A DNA stretch of 37,589 bases from Clostridia bacterium (GCA_030537335.1 JAUNNK010000012.1:1-37589); one strand, 5' to 3'; positions 17,369 through 25,575 are shown, numbered from the stretch's first letter. Numbers and translations are program-made. Notes: a model not told the origin generated them from the sequence alone.

Positions 17369-17392
17369 AGAGAAAAACGGAGGAGGTCGCAA
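17364..17392 (-). promoter_or_regulatory. Promoter of the deoD-nucleoside transporter operon
   Basis: On the - strand TTGCGA (17387-17392), 17 bp, TATTAT (17364-17369). The -10 shares five bases with the -10 of the opposite promoter, and the -35 overlaps the ribosome-binding region of the divergent gene. Confidence 0.75.
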
Positions 17393-17394
17393 CC

Positions 17395-17985
17395 GTGCAG
17401 GTTCTTCTGATCGACGCATGTCCGCGCCCGCAGGGCATATCCCGCACCCGCCGCCTGGGCGAGGCGTTTCTTCAGGCACTCAAAGCATATCAACCAGAGC
17501 TTCAGATGGAGACGCTGCGGCTGGACGAAATGCAACTTATGCCGCTCACCGGGGAGTCCGAGGCGCGGCGGTCGGCGCTGATCGATGCAGGCCGTCTGGA
17601 CGAAAACATGTTCGCGCCCGCGCGCAGCTTTGCTTCGGCGGAGCTGATCGTCGTCTGCGCGCCCTACTGGGACTTCGCCTTTCCGGCCTCGCTCAAGACG
17701 CTGATCGAGCACGTGTGCGTGCGCACGCTGACCTTCACCTATCAGAACGACCGGCCGGTGGGACTGTGCCGAGCAGAGAACCTGGTGTATCTCACCACTT
17801 CGGGCAGTCCCATCGGGGAGGACAACTGGGGCGGAAATTATCTGCGCGCGGTGACGGGCCGCCTGCTGGGCGTGAAGCAGTTCCACCAGATCAGCGCCGA
17901 GGGCCTGGATCTCGCGGATGCGGATCCCGAAGCGATCCTAAGCGCGGCGATGGAGCGCGCACGCGCGCTGGCGGCGACCCTTTAA
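17395..17985 (+). CDS. NAD(P)H-dependent FMN oxidoreductase, azoreductase-like
   Basis: The 196-residue protein has a flavodoxin-like fold. The N-terminal strand and phosphate-binding turn read VLLIDACPRPQGISRTRRLGEAF. A later motif, APYWDFAFPASLKTLIEHV, corresponds to the AzoR segment PMYNF-x-x-P-A-x-L-K that lies over FMN. The late segment SPIGEDNWGGNYLRAVTGRLLGV also matches the AzoR pattern before the last helix. Such enzymes reduce quinones, azo dyes or nitro compounds; the physiological substrate is unknown. The start is a GTG with CGGAGGAGG 9 nt upstream; a strong promoter precedes it. It is divergent from deoD. Confidence 0.85.
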   Translation: MQVLLIDACPRPQGISRTRRLGEAFLQALKAYQPELQMETLRLDEMQLMPLTGESEARRSALIDAGRLDENMFAPARSFASAELIVVCAPYWDFAFPASLKTLIEHVCVRTLTFTYQNDRPVGLCRAENLVYLTTSGSPIGEDNWGGNYLRAVTGRLLGVKQFHQISAEGLDLADADPEAILSAAMERARALAATL

Positions 17986-18078
17986 TGAAGTAATTATAAC
18001 ATAACGCCCAGGGAAGTTCAATAAAATGCGCTGAAAAATGTGGCGCGAACGAAACGAACGGGGCAAGAAGGGGAGGCG

Positions 18079-19677
18079 ATGCCTGTGCAGACGCAGCAGG
18101 AGGGAAAAGAAGAAAAACGATTTGAGGAAAAGCTCATCAAGCGGAGCAAGCGCGGCTTCTTTCACGTCGCGTTCGGGCGCAGCACCGTGATTATTCTGCT
18201 GCTGCTGTTGCAGATCGTATTGATGTTTGCAGCTTTTGTGTATCTGGGACAGTATCTGATGCTGTTCTTCGGCGGCGTGGTGGCCTTTACGGCAGTCATG
18301 CTGATCTGCGTCCTGAACACGGAGAAGAACCCGGCGATCAAGCTGTCCTGGTGCATCGTCATCGCGTTGCTCCCGGCCTTCGGCGCGCTGCTGTACCTGT
18401 ACGTGAACACCGACCTCGGCCACCGCATCGAGCAGAAACGCATCGATCAGATGATACGCGAGAGCGAGGTGTACGTGCGGGATCAGTCTGCGCTGCTCAG
18501 GCGGCTGGAGGGGGAGAACCCGGCGCTGTTCCACCTGGCACAGTACACCCGCAGCCACGGCGGCTTCCCGATCTATGAGCACAGCAGCGTGCAGTACTTC
18601 CCTCTGGGCGAGGACAAGTTCGCCGAGATGCTGCGCCAGTTGGAGGGGGCGAAGCGCTTCATCTTCCTGGAGTACTTCATCGTCGAGGAGGGCTACATGT
18701 GGGACAGCGTGCTGGAGATCCTGGCGCGCAAGGTTCGTGAGGGCGTGGAGGTGCGCGTGTTGTACGACGGCACCTGCGCCATCAATCTGCTGCCCTACGG
18801 CTATCCGAAGGAGCTGGAGAAGTTGGGCATTCGCTGCAAGATGTTCTCGCCACTGCACCCGCTGGTCTCGACCCACTACAACAACCGCGACCACCGCAAG
18901 ATCCTGGTGATCGACGGCCATACGGCCTTCACCGGCGGCGTGAACCTGGCGGACGAGTACATCAACCGGAAGGTTCGCTTCGGTCACTGGAAGGACACTG
19001 CGGTGATGATCAAGGGCGAGGCCGTGCGCAGCTTCACGCTGATGTTCTTGCAGATGTGGAACGCCACGGAGAAGGCGTGCGTCTACGAGCCCTACCTCAA
19101 CGTGCCCGTGCCGCTTCCCATCTCCGCGCCGGGCTACGTGATCCCCTACGGCGACAACCCCATGGACGACGACAAGGTGGGCGAAATGGTCTACCTGGAC
19201 ATCCTGAACCGGGCGACGAAGTACGTCTACATCATGACGCCCTACCTGATTCTGGACAACGAGATGCTCACCGGTCTGTGCTTCGCGGCCAAGCGCGGCG
19301 TGGACGTGCGCATCATCCTGCCCCACATCCCGGACAAGAAGTACGCCTTCGTGCTGGCACAGAGCCACTACCGAGAGCTGATCCGCGCGGGCGTGAAGAT
19401 CTACGAGTACACGCCGGGCTTCGTGCACGCCAAGGTCTTTGTCAGCGACGATGTGCGCGCCGTGGTGGGCACGATCAACCTGGACTACCGGAGCCTTTAC
19501 CTGCACTTTGAGTGCGCCGCCTACATGGAGGGCGTGCCTGCGGTGGCGGACGTGCTGCGCGACTTCCATTCTACACAGGAAAGGTGCAAGCAGGTGACGA
19601 TGCAGGATGTGAACCGGCGGAAGCTCACGTCCCGGCTGGCCGGAGCGATTCTGAAGGTCATCGCACCACTGATGTAA
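18079..19677 (+). CDS. cls: Cardiolipin synthase (phospholipase D superfamily)
   Basis: The protein has about 532 residues and joins two phosphatidylglycerols to make cardiolipin at the cytoplasmic membrane. A charged N-terminus precedes two or three hydrophobic helices (STVIILLLLLQIVLMF and later segments). Two PLD catalytic motifs follow: H-R-K-I-L-V-I-D in the first and H-A-K-V-F-V-S-D in the second, each with the expected trailing G-x-N or N-x-D-Y-R-S. The start is unsure. The ATG at 18079 is only 2 nt from GGGAGG, while the GTG at 18085 is 8 nt away, and a GTG at 18040 has no site. A weak-tailed terminator follows. Confidence 0.94.
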   Translation: MPVQTQQEGKEEKRFEEKLIKRSKRGFFHVAFGRSTVIILLLLLQIVLMFAAFVYLGQYLMLFFGGVVAFTAVMLICVLNTEKNPAIKLSWCIVIALLPAFGALLYLYVNTDLGHRIEQKRIDQMIRESEVYVRDQSALLRRLEGENPALFHLAQYTRSHGGFPIYEHSSVQYFPLGEDKFAEMLRQLEGAKRFIFLEYFIVEEGYMWDSVLEILARKVREGVEVRVLYDGTCAINLLPYGYPKELEKLGIRCKMFSPLHPLVSTHYNNRDHRKILVIDGHTAFTGGVNLADEYINRKVRFGHWKDTAVMIKGEAVRSFTLMFLQMWNATEKACVYEPYLNVPVPLPISAPGYVIPYGDNPMDDDKVGEMVYLDILNRATKYVYIMTPYLILDNEMLTGLCFAAKRGVDVRIILPHIPDKKYAFVLAQSHYRELIRAGVKIYEYTPGFVHAKVFVSDDVRAVVGTINLDYRSLYLHFECAAYMEGVPAVADVLRDFHSTQERCKQVTMQDVNRRKLTSRLAGAILKVIAPLM

Positions 19678-19696
19678 GTGCATAGAGAGGATTTTC

Positions 19697-19724
19697 GGGA
19701 GGGTAGCCTGCGGGCTATCCTCCC
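19697..19724 (+). terminator. Hairpin terminator after cls
   Basis: A 12-bp stem with one wobble (19697-19708 with 19713-19724) and a TGCG loop, followed only by TTCG, so it may act imperfectly. Confidence 0.65.
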
Positions 19725-20079
19725 TTCGCCTGTCATCAATTGGCGCCTGAAAATGAAGGAATGCTGCAAAAAAACGAAATTTTGCATATTCTGCACGCAA
19801 ATGTTGCCGTTATGACTGCTTTCCACTGCATTTTAACGGAATGCATCCGGAAAATGCAATTCAGGAGCTTCAAATATGCAAAGAATTCATTCATAATTGA
19901 GTATAAATGAAGGAACGTATGCAAATTTAACATTGTAACTAACATGTATTTAACCCATGTAGCGGAAATTTGTACTAAAATAGATGCGGATAGAGGAATT
20001 CACACCATTTTCCATGTGAAAAACGCTGGGAAATGAAGGAAAAGGCATCAAATTGAGATACAGGGCGGGAGGAAATAGC
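19725..20079 (+). other. AT-rich regulatory region upstream of aspA with repeated motifs
   Basis: No gene is seen. The base composition is much more AT-rich than the flanking genes. Eight TGCA sites lie between 19765 and 19923. The 11-mer AAATGAAGGAA occurs three times in direct orientation, at 19751-19761, 19905-19915 and 20031-20041, each followed 5-7 nt later by CAAA. This looks like a multi-site binding region for a regulator of aspA. Confidence 0.6.
19949..19978 (+). promoter_or_regulatory. Possible aspA promoter
   Basis: TTTAAC (19949-19954), 18 bp, TACTAA (19973-19978). This is a weak match, about 100 nt before the aspA start; a weak promoter fits a gene needing activation. Confidence 0.35.
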
Positions 20080-21459
20080 ATGAGAACTGAGTTTGATTCC
20101 ATCGGCAGCGTGAATCTGCCGAACGATGCGTACTACGGCGTACAGTCCCTGCGTGCAAAGGAGAATTTCCCCATGACCGGACGGCTGATGCACCCCTACA
20201 TGGTGGACAGCCTGGTAGTCATCAAAAAGGCTGCCGCGATGGCGAACCAGCGCGCAGGCATGCTCAAGCCGGAGATCGCCACCGCCATCATCCGCGCTTG
20301 CGACGAAATTCTGGCTGGCAAGCTGCGCGACCAGTTCGTCGTCGATCCCATTCAGGGCGGCGCGGGCACGTCCGCGAACATGAACGCCAACGAGGTCATC
20401 GCGAACCGCGCCACCGAGATCCTGGGCGGCAAGAAGGGCGAGGCGCTGGTGCATCCCAACGACCACGTGAACATGGCCCAGTCCACCAACGACGTATTCC
20501 CCTCCGCAGGCAAGCTGACCGCGCTGCGCCTGACCGAAGAGCTGCTGGAGGCTGTGGACAAGCTGATCGCCTCGCTGGACCGCAAGGCCGCGGAGTATGC
20601 CCACGTGCTCAAACTGGGCCGCACCCAGCTGCAGGACGCGGTGCCCATGTACCTGGGCCAGGAATTCAAGGCCCACGCGAACGCGCTGCGCCGCTGCTCC
20701 ATGCGCATCTTCCGCAGCCGCAACGAGCTGTTCGAGCTGAACCTGGGCGCGACCGCAATCGGCACCAGCATCAACGCCAGCCGCGGCTATCTGGACTGCG
20801 TGGTGGACATTCTGGCGGACCTGGTGGGCCAGCCCCTGAAGGCGGCGGACGACATGATCGACGCCACTCAGAACCCCGACAGCTTCTCCGCCATCTCCGC
20901 CTCCATCAAGAACTGCGCGCTGGTGATGTCCAAGATCGCAAACGACATGCGCCTGCTCTCCAGCGGTCCCTGCGGCGGCATCGAGGAGCTGATCCTGCCC
21001 GCGCGCCAGCACGGCTCGTCCATCATGCCCGGCAAGATCAACCCGGTCATCCCCGAGGTGGTCACCCAGGCCGCCTTCCTGGTTGCCGGCAACGACGTGA
21101 CCATCTCCATGGCAGTGGAGGCCGGCCAGCTGGAGCTGAACGCCTTCGAGCCCGTGATGTTCTACTGCCTGTTCGAGTCCCTGCAGGTGCTCACCAATGC
21201 TGCAGATACCTTCCGCATTCGCTGCATCGACGGCATCATTGCTGACGAGCAGCACTGCAGCCAGCTGCTGATGCAGTCCATGGCCATCGCCACCGCGCTC
21301 TGCCCGGTTATCGGCTATGAGAAGGCCACCAGCATCGTCAAGATCGCGTTGAAGGATCATCGCACCGTAGTGGATGTGGCGCTTGAGGAGCTTTCCATGC
21401 CGAAGGAGACCATCGAGAAGATCGTCAACGACTGCCTGATGGAGAACCTGCACGAGTAA
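20080..21459 (+). CDS. aspA: Aspartate ammonia-lyase (aspartase)
   Basis: The 459-residue protein belongs to the aspartase/fumarase superfamily. Its active-site loop is G-S-S-I-M-P-G-K-I-N-P, followed by VIPEVVTQAAFLVAGNDVTISMAVEAGQLELNAFEP. The GNDVTI and AGQLELNAFEP pattern favours aspartase over class II fumarase. Other family segments are PIQGGAGTSANMNANEV and PNDHVNMAQSTNDVFPSA. The enzyme reversibly splits aspartate into fumarate and ammonia in the cytoplasm and feeds anaerobic fumarate metabolism. GGGAGGAAATAGC before the ATG fixes the start. It is monocistronic, with a repeat-rich regulatory region upstream and a terminator downstream. Confidence 0.93.
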   Translation: MRTEFDSIGSVNLPNDAYYGVQSLRAKENFPMTGRLMHPYMVDSLVVIKKAAAMANQRAGMLKPEIATAIIRACDEILAGKLRDQFVVDPIQGGAGTSANMNANEVIANRATEILGGKKGEALVHPNDHVNMAQSTNDVFPSAGKLTALRLTEELLEAVDKLIASLDRKAAEYAHVLKLGRTQLQDAVPMYLGQEFKAHANALRRCSMRIFRSRNELFELNLGATAIGTSINASRGYLDCVVDILADLVGQPLKAADDMIDATQNPDSFSAISASIKNCALVMSKIANDMRLLSSGPCGGIEELILPARQHGSSIMPGKINPVIPEVVTQAAFLVAGNDVTISMAVEAGQLELNAFEPVMFYCLFESLQVLTNAADTFRIRCIDGIIADEQHCSQLLMQSMAIATALCPVIGYEKATSIVKIALKDHRTVVDVALEELSMPKETIEKIVNDCLMENLHE

Positions 21460-21496
21460 TTCATCCTGCGCTTGCAAGGTGTGAAAAACTGAATCG

Positions 21497-21527
21497 GAGT
21501 CCATTGCGAAGGCGATGGACTCTATTT
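21497..21527 (+). terminator. Terminator after aspA
   Basis: An 11-bp stem with one wobble (about 21498-21508 with 21512-21522), a short loop and a TATTTG tail. Confidence 0.8.
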
Positions 21528-21633
21528 GTAAAGTCCCCTGAAAGTCGCGCGGCGACGTTTGGCCGAATTGCGCGTGAATGTGCGGCTATTTCGGGTCACT
21601 TGGGTGAAATGCGTTGAAATCTGGACACCGGAA

Positions 21634-21662
21634 TTGACTTTTTGTGACTGCGGTGGTAAGAT
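21634..21662 (+). promoter_or_regulatory. Promoter of the parvulin-type isomerase gene
   Basis: TTGACT (21634-21639), 17 bp, TAAGAT (21657-21662). Confidence 0.7.
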
Positions 21663-21699
21663 AATACTTAATATTATTCGGTATGCGGAGGTCGGAACC

Positions 21700-22884
21700 A
21701 TGAAGAAATCGGCAAGACTCTGTGCGTGTCTGCTGGCGTTGGCGCTGCTGCTGGGCATGACCGCGCTTGCGGCGGAGGGCGACGACCCCGTACTGTTCAC
21801 GTTCAACGGCACCGAAGTGCATCAGAGCGAGGTCATCCGGCGCGCCGCCGCCTACGGTCAGGCGCAGCTGATCTCCTCCGACACGGCTTACGACGAGGCC
21901 ATCGAGTACATGATCGTCAACCAGCTGGTTCCCGAGGCCCGCGCTGCGGAGCTGGGCCTGGATCAGTTTACCGACGCGGAGCTTGCCGAGATCAACGCGG
22001 AGGCTGCGGACTACTACGAGCAGCAGCTGGACGCCTACGTCGAGGGCATGGGTGCGAACCTGAGCGATTCCGAGAAGGAGAGCTTCCGCGAGGAACTGCG
22101 CGCCTACTGGAACGAGATGGGCACCACCATCGAGGCTGCGCAGGAGAACCACCGCTTCAACAAGGTCAAGGCGCGCATGCTGGAGACTATGAATGTGGAG
22201 ATCAGCGACGAGGAGATCGCGCAGGTGTACGAGGAGCAGGTTCAGAAGGACGAGGACTTCTTCAAGGACAACATTCTGGCCTACGAATACTTCACCGAGT
22301 ACCTCCAGAGCGACGTCTGGTATGTGCCCGAGGGCTATCGCGGCGTACTGCAGATCCTGCTCTACGCGGACGAGGCGCTTTGCGACGCCTATGAGGACGC
22401 GGTGAGCGCAGGCGAGGGCGTGGAGGAGGCCGCACAGGCTATCATTGCCAGCAAGCAGAGCGCCATTGACGCGATCTACGCGCGCTTGGACGCGGGCGAG
22501 GACTTTGTGTCCGTCATGCTGGATTACACCCAGGATCCGGGCATGGACGACGAGCGCATCGCAAATGGCTATCCGGTGCACGTCAAGAGCACCGTCTGGG
22601 GCAAGGAATTTGCCGCCGGCGCGTTCTCGGAGGAGATGCAGCAGGTGGGCGACGTGAGCCAACCCATCGCGAGCAAGTACGGCGTGCACATCCTGTACTA
22701 TCTGCGGGACGTCCCCAGCGGGCGCATCGCCATGGACGAGCGCATCCGTGAGAGCATCACCGCCTATCTGACCAACCAGAAGCGCGTGGATATCCTCGCT
22801 TCCTGGGCGGACGACTACGAGGTTAGCTACAATCAGGATGCGATCGACGCGCTGATGGCCACCGCAACCGAAGCTACGAAGTGA
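21700..22884 (+). CDS. Secreted SurA/PrsA-like peptidyl-prolyl isomerase
   Basis: The protein has 394 residues. A signal peptide (about 1-25, ending TALA-AE) is followed by a SurA-N-like helical region that begins with a strand and helix FTFNGTEVHQSEVIRRAAAYGQ, as in PrsA and SurA chaperones. A rotamase (PpiC) domain spans roughly residues 265-350, with DAGEDFVSVMLDYTQDPG and later FAAGAFSEEMQQVGDVSQPIASKYGVHILYYL, the usual end of a parvulin fold. It probably helps fold exported proteins on the outer face of the membrane. No lipobox cysteine is present, so it seems not to be lipid-anchored, unlike typical PrsA. GCGGAGGTCGG precedes the ATG. Confidence 0.9.
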   Translation: MKKSARLCACLLALALLLGMTALAAEGDDPVLFTFNGTEVHQSEVIRRAAAYGQAQLISSDTAYDEAIEYMIVNQLVPEARAAELGLDQFTDAELAEINAEAADYYEQQLDAYVEGMGANLSDSEKESFREELRAYWNEMGTTIEAAQENHRFNKVKARMLETMNVEISDEEIAQVYEEQVQKDEDFFKDNILAYEYFTEYLQSDVWYVPEGYRGVLQILLYADEALCDAYEDAVSAGEGVEEAAQAIIASKQSAIDAIYARLDAGEDFVSVMLDYTQDPGMDDERIANGYPVHVKSTVWGKEFAAGAFSEEMQQVGDVSQPIASKYGVHILYYLRDVPSGRIAMDERIRESITAYLTNQKRVDILASWADDYEVSYNQDAIDALMATATEATK

Positions 22885-23067
22885 CGGGCTGGCGGCCGGG
22901 CAGGATCGTCGGCAAGGGTGCCCACGGCTGTGCATCGTTGCGTTTAAATTGCACGGACGGATATGCGCAAATGCACGATCCGATGCATTTGAAGGATGCA
23001 TTCGCGAAAATCCCGGCGCATAATTCAATAAATTGCAAGGAATCTTGCACAAAAACCCCGAAAAGAA
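22885..23067 (+). other. TGCA-rich intergenic region upstream of the Pgs locus promoter
   Basis: No convincing gene was found. Seven TGCA sites lie in 22931-23049, including the direct repeat GATGCATT at 22982-22989 and 22995-23002. The arrangement resembles the region upstream of aspA and lies directly before the promoter at 23068, so it may be a shared type of operator array. Confidence 0.55.
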
Positions 23068-23096
23068 TGGACAATTCGGCGATAATTTGATAGAAT
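23068..23096 (+). promoter_or_regulatory. Promoter of the DUF6305-permease-Pgs locus
   Basis: TGGACA (23068-23073), 17 bp, TAGAAT (23091-23096). It implies a leader of about 250 nt before the first gene. Confidence 0.75.
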
Positions 23097-23102
23097 ATAG
23101 GA

Positions 23103-23340
23103 GAAAGCGCGCGGCGTAGTTTACATAAGCGCGCAAACTCCGTGGGATCCCAACTCAGGCCGCTCTGAAGAAGCGGGCGATTGGCCAGGAGCGCGTCCAG
23201 CGCGCTGTGGACAGGAAAGGAGGGCAGGATTGTGCGGGGATCGCGAAGCGTCCAGTTGAAGCGGGGATTTTTTATGGGTTCATGCTCGTCAGGCGAAGCC
23301 TGATTGCATGCATATATTCCACGGTAGAGTAGAGAGATTG
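23103..23340 (+). other. Long structured 5' leader of the Pgs locus
   Basis: About 240 nt between the promoter and the first ribosome binding site hold no credible gene. Visible structure includes GCGCGC pairing across a 16-nt loop (about 23107-23134), CCGCT pairing with AGCGG, GCGCG-TCCAG-CGCGC, and a run of six T after GCGGGGA near 23270. No T-box, TPP, SAM, cobalamin or glycine riboswitch consensus was recognised. It could be an uncharacterised regulatory leader or contain a small RNA. Confidence 0.4.
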
Positions 23341-23355
23341 AAGGAGGACAAAACA

Positions 23356-23964
23356 ATGCGCAAAGTAATGACCACCATCATCTGCATCGCCCTGATGCTC
23401 TGTATCGCCATGCCGGCCTTCGCCGCCATCTCCGGTGACGAAGTCAAGACCTACGGCACGCCCTTCCTGATCACCAACGCCGGCCAGGGCCCGGGCGGCA
23501 AGATGGCCCGCCTGCTGGTGAGCCAGACCGGTACGCTGACCCTGGACACCGACTACTTCTATGATTCCGAGCCCGGCGCTGAGGGCCACGGCACTCTGGA
23601 CGACATGGACTATTCCTGTCTGGTCGTCGTGATCGGCTCCACCGATAAGGGCCTGGGCGCTTCCGGCATCACCATCGAGGACGAGCTTGCCCGTCTGGAG
23701 AAGATGGTTGCCCATGCCAAGGAGATCGAGCTGCCCATCGTCGCGGTTCTGCTGGAGAAGGACAAGAGATCCGACATCCCCACCAACGCCAACGAGCGCT
23801 GCATCGACGCGATCTGCCCCAACGCCGAGTGGATGGTCGTTGTCGCCGACGGCAACACCGACGGCCGCTTCGATAAGCTGAAGGAAGAGTACGGCATTCC
23901 GCTGACCGTGATCGACACCACGCTGGACTTCACTGAGCTGGCAAAGCTAGCGTTCGTCAAGTAA
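23356..23964 (+). CDS. Secreted DUF6305-like protein, first gene of the Pgs locus
   Basis: The protein has 202 residues, with a signal peptide at about 1-24 (MRKVMTTIICIALMLCIAMP, cut near AFA-AI). The mature part alternates strands and helices like a Rossmann-type fold: PFLITNAGQGPGGKMARLLV, then YSCLVVVIGSTDKGLGASG, ELPIVAVLLEKDKR and AEWMVVVADGN. The glycine-rich turns could bind a small ligand. I assign it by resemblance to DUF6305, a secreted family of unknown function; this should be checked. AAGGAGG lies 8 nt before the ATG. It is followed by a strong hairpin, an arrangement often seen after abundant binding proteins in transport operons, so a ligand-binding role is plausible. Confidence 0.75.
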   Translation: MRKVMTTIICIALMLCIAMPAFAAISGDEVKTYGTPFLITNAGQGPGGKMARLLVSQTGTLTLDTDYFYDSEPGAEGHGTLDDMDYSCLVVVIGSTDKGLGASGITIEDELARLEKMVAHAKEIELPIVAVLLEKDKRSDIPTNANERCIDAICPNAEWMVVVADGNTDGRFDKLKEEYGIPLTVIDTTLDFTELAKLAFVK

Positions 23965-23987
23965 GAAACAGGATTAGGGGAATCCTG

Positions 23988-24015
23988 TCCGGGTCCGTCT
24001 GCGGACGGGCCCGGA
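23988..24015 (+). terminator. Intercistronic hairpin after the DUF6305-like gene
   Basis: A 12-bp stem with one wobble (23988-23999 with 24004-24015) and a TGCG loop, but no T-run. It probably stabilises the upstream message or gives partial termination. Confidence 0.65.
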
Positions 24016-24037
24016 TGGATGAACTTGAAGGGGAGGA

Positions 24038-25363
24038 ATGGTTTTGACCTATACGGTTCTTGATATCGTCATCATATTTGTGGCGATGATCGCCGCATTT
24101 GTGATCGGCAGCAAGCTGCTGAAATCCACGGAAATCTCCATGGCCCTGGCGGGCGTGGTCGCTGTGATCTTCAGCACCGCGCACGGCTGGACCACGGAAC
24201 CTGTCAAGGTCATTGTCGAGGGCCTGTTCACCAACCTGGACCTTGCAATGACGTTCATATTCGCAACGCTGTTTGTGAATATCTACTCGATGAGCGGCTC
24301 CATGACCGCCATAACCCGAACGCTTGTATCCCACGTGGGCAACAAGTGGCTGCTGATGGCCTGCATGGCCGTCCTGATGCTGATCCCCGGCGCCATCACC
24401 GGCGCGGGCAGCGTCTCCGTGTTCGTTCTGGGCGCGATGGTGTACTCCATCATTCGCTTCATGGGCGTCTCCGAGAAGAAGGCCACCGCATTCGTCTTCG
24501 TGTTCGCAATCATGAGCGCGGCCTGCCCGCCGATCAACCTGTGGACCATGCTGATGACCGCTCAGGCCAACATGCCCTATGTCGGCTTTGAGCTGCTGCT
24601 GCTGATCCCCATCGTGATTGCCGGCGCGTTTGCCATCATCTACTTCGGCTGGGGCGCAAAGCGCGCTTCCAAGGAGGAGATCCTTGCAAGCCTGCCCGAG
24701 GTCAGCGAGAAGATGGGCGGCTTCGGCGGCCTGATCCGCATCCTGCTGCCCATGCTGGCGCTGGTGCTGATGTTCGTTCTGACCCTGGTGATCCCGTTCC
24801 AGATGCCCGTGCTGGGCCTGCCGCTGATGTTCGTCATCTGCACGGTGGTCGCAATGCTCTGCAATCCCAACAAGGCTGGTCTGAAGGACTATGCCAAGGT
24901 CGTCAACAGCACCATGGAGCAGGTGTTCCCGCTGGTTGCCACGGTTCTGTCCGTCGGTATCATGCAGAACGCCATGGCCGCCTCCGGCGTTAAGGGCCTG
25001 ATCGGCACCGCCTTCGTGCTGCTGCCCTTCATCTGGATCTACATCCTGATCCTGGTTGTCGGTCCGTTTGCCCAGGGCTGCATGAGCTACGGCAGCGCCA
25101 TCGTCATCGGCACGCCCCTGATCTTCATGTTCAACACCGCCGGCATGAACACCACCGTCGTCTGCGCGGCGCTGAGCCTGATCTTCCCGCTGGGCGACTG
25201 CCTGCCGCCGTCCCGCATCGTCGGCCGTCTGACCATCGAGACCACCGGCTATCAGGGCAGCTACATGTCGTTCCTGAAGCAGATCTTCCTGCCGTGCTTG
25301 GTGCTGGGTCTGCTGGCGCTGCTCATGCTGGTGAAGCCTGCATGGTTCGTATTCTTGGCCTAA
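24038..25363 (+). CDS. Ion-transporter-superfamily permease (DctM/TRAP-large or CitM-like)
   Basis: The polytopic protein has 441 residues and about 11-12 hydrophobic segments in two similar halves. Glycine- and proline-rich re-entrant motifs, GAITGAGSVSVFVLGAM with AACPPINLW in the first half and SYGSAIVIGTPLIFMF with PLGDCLPPS in the second, are typical of the IT superfamily that carries organic anions. No TRAP binding protein or DctQ subunit is encoded nearby, so it may be a secondary carrier. The substrate is unknown; the hydrolases and ligase around it suggest an amino acid, N-acyl amino acid or peptide. The ATG is only 1 nt from GGAGG; a TTG at 24044 is better spaced and may be the real start. 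Confidence 0.75.
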   Translation: MVLTYTVLDIVIIFVAMIAAFVIGSKLLKSTEISMALAGVVAVIFSTAHGWTTEPVKVIVEGLFTNLDLAMTFIFATLFVNIYSMSGSMTAITRTLVSHVGNKWLLMACMAVLMLIPGAITGAGSVSVFVLGAMVYSIIRFMGVSEKKATAFVFVFAIMSAACPPINLWTMLMTAQANMPYVGFELLLLIPIVIAGAFAIIYFGWGAKRASKEEILASLPEVSEKMGGFGGLIRILLPMLALVLMFVLTLVIPFQMPVLGLPLMFVICTVVAMLCNPNKAGLKDYAKVVNSTMEQVFPLVATVLSVGIMQNAMAASGVKGLIGTAFVLLPFIWIYILILVVGPFAQGCMSYGSAIVIGTPLIFMFNTAGMNTTVVCAALSLIFPLGDCLPPSRIVGRLTIETTGYQGSYMSFLKQIFLPCLVLGLLALLMLVKPAWFVFLA

Positions 25364-25384
25364 GAAAGGAATGGAGATGAGACT

Positions 25385-25558
25385 ATGACAACGATTGAAG
25401 CGATTATCCATTACGCATATTTTGTGATGGCCGGCATCATTGGTCTGCTCCTTTTGAAGGGACTCTTCAAGAGAGAAAAGCGTCAGGGCCTCGTGTACGA
25501 CATCGTATATGCCTACTGCATCATCCCGTTCCTTCTTCGCGTGCTGTACATTAAGTGA
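25385..25558 (+). CDS. 57-residue membrane protein in the Pgs locus
   Basis: This small gene lies between the permease (21 nt before) and the zinc hydrolase (17 nt after), with GGAGATGAG just upstream of the ATG. The product has two hydrophobic helices (about residues 7-27 and 39-55) joined by a basic loop KGLFKREKRQG, which predicts both ends outside and the loop in the cytoplasm. No family was recognised. Its tight position suggests a small accessory subunit of the permease, much shorter than a DctQ protein. Translation is continuous and well framed, so it is probably real. Confidence 0.75.
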   Translation: MTTIEAIIHYAYFVMAGIIGLLLLKGLFKREKRQGLVYDIVYAYCIIPFLLRVLYIK

Positions 25559-25575
25559 GTGGAGGAGGAGAGAGA

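Noticed and set aside
22881..23090. A 69-codon open frame after the parvulin-type isomerase gene
   Set aside because: It has no ribosome binding site, overlaps the isomerase stop codon and spans a TGCA-rich promoter region. Its composition is that of intergenic DNA.
23103..23340. T-box, 6S RNA, SRP RNA or cobalamin riboswitch in the Pgs leader
   Set aside because: The conserved cores of these RNAs (for example the T-box TGGNACC sequence or the SRP GGAAGGAAGCAGCC segment) are not present.
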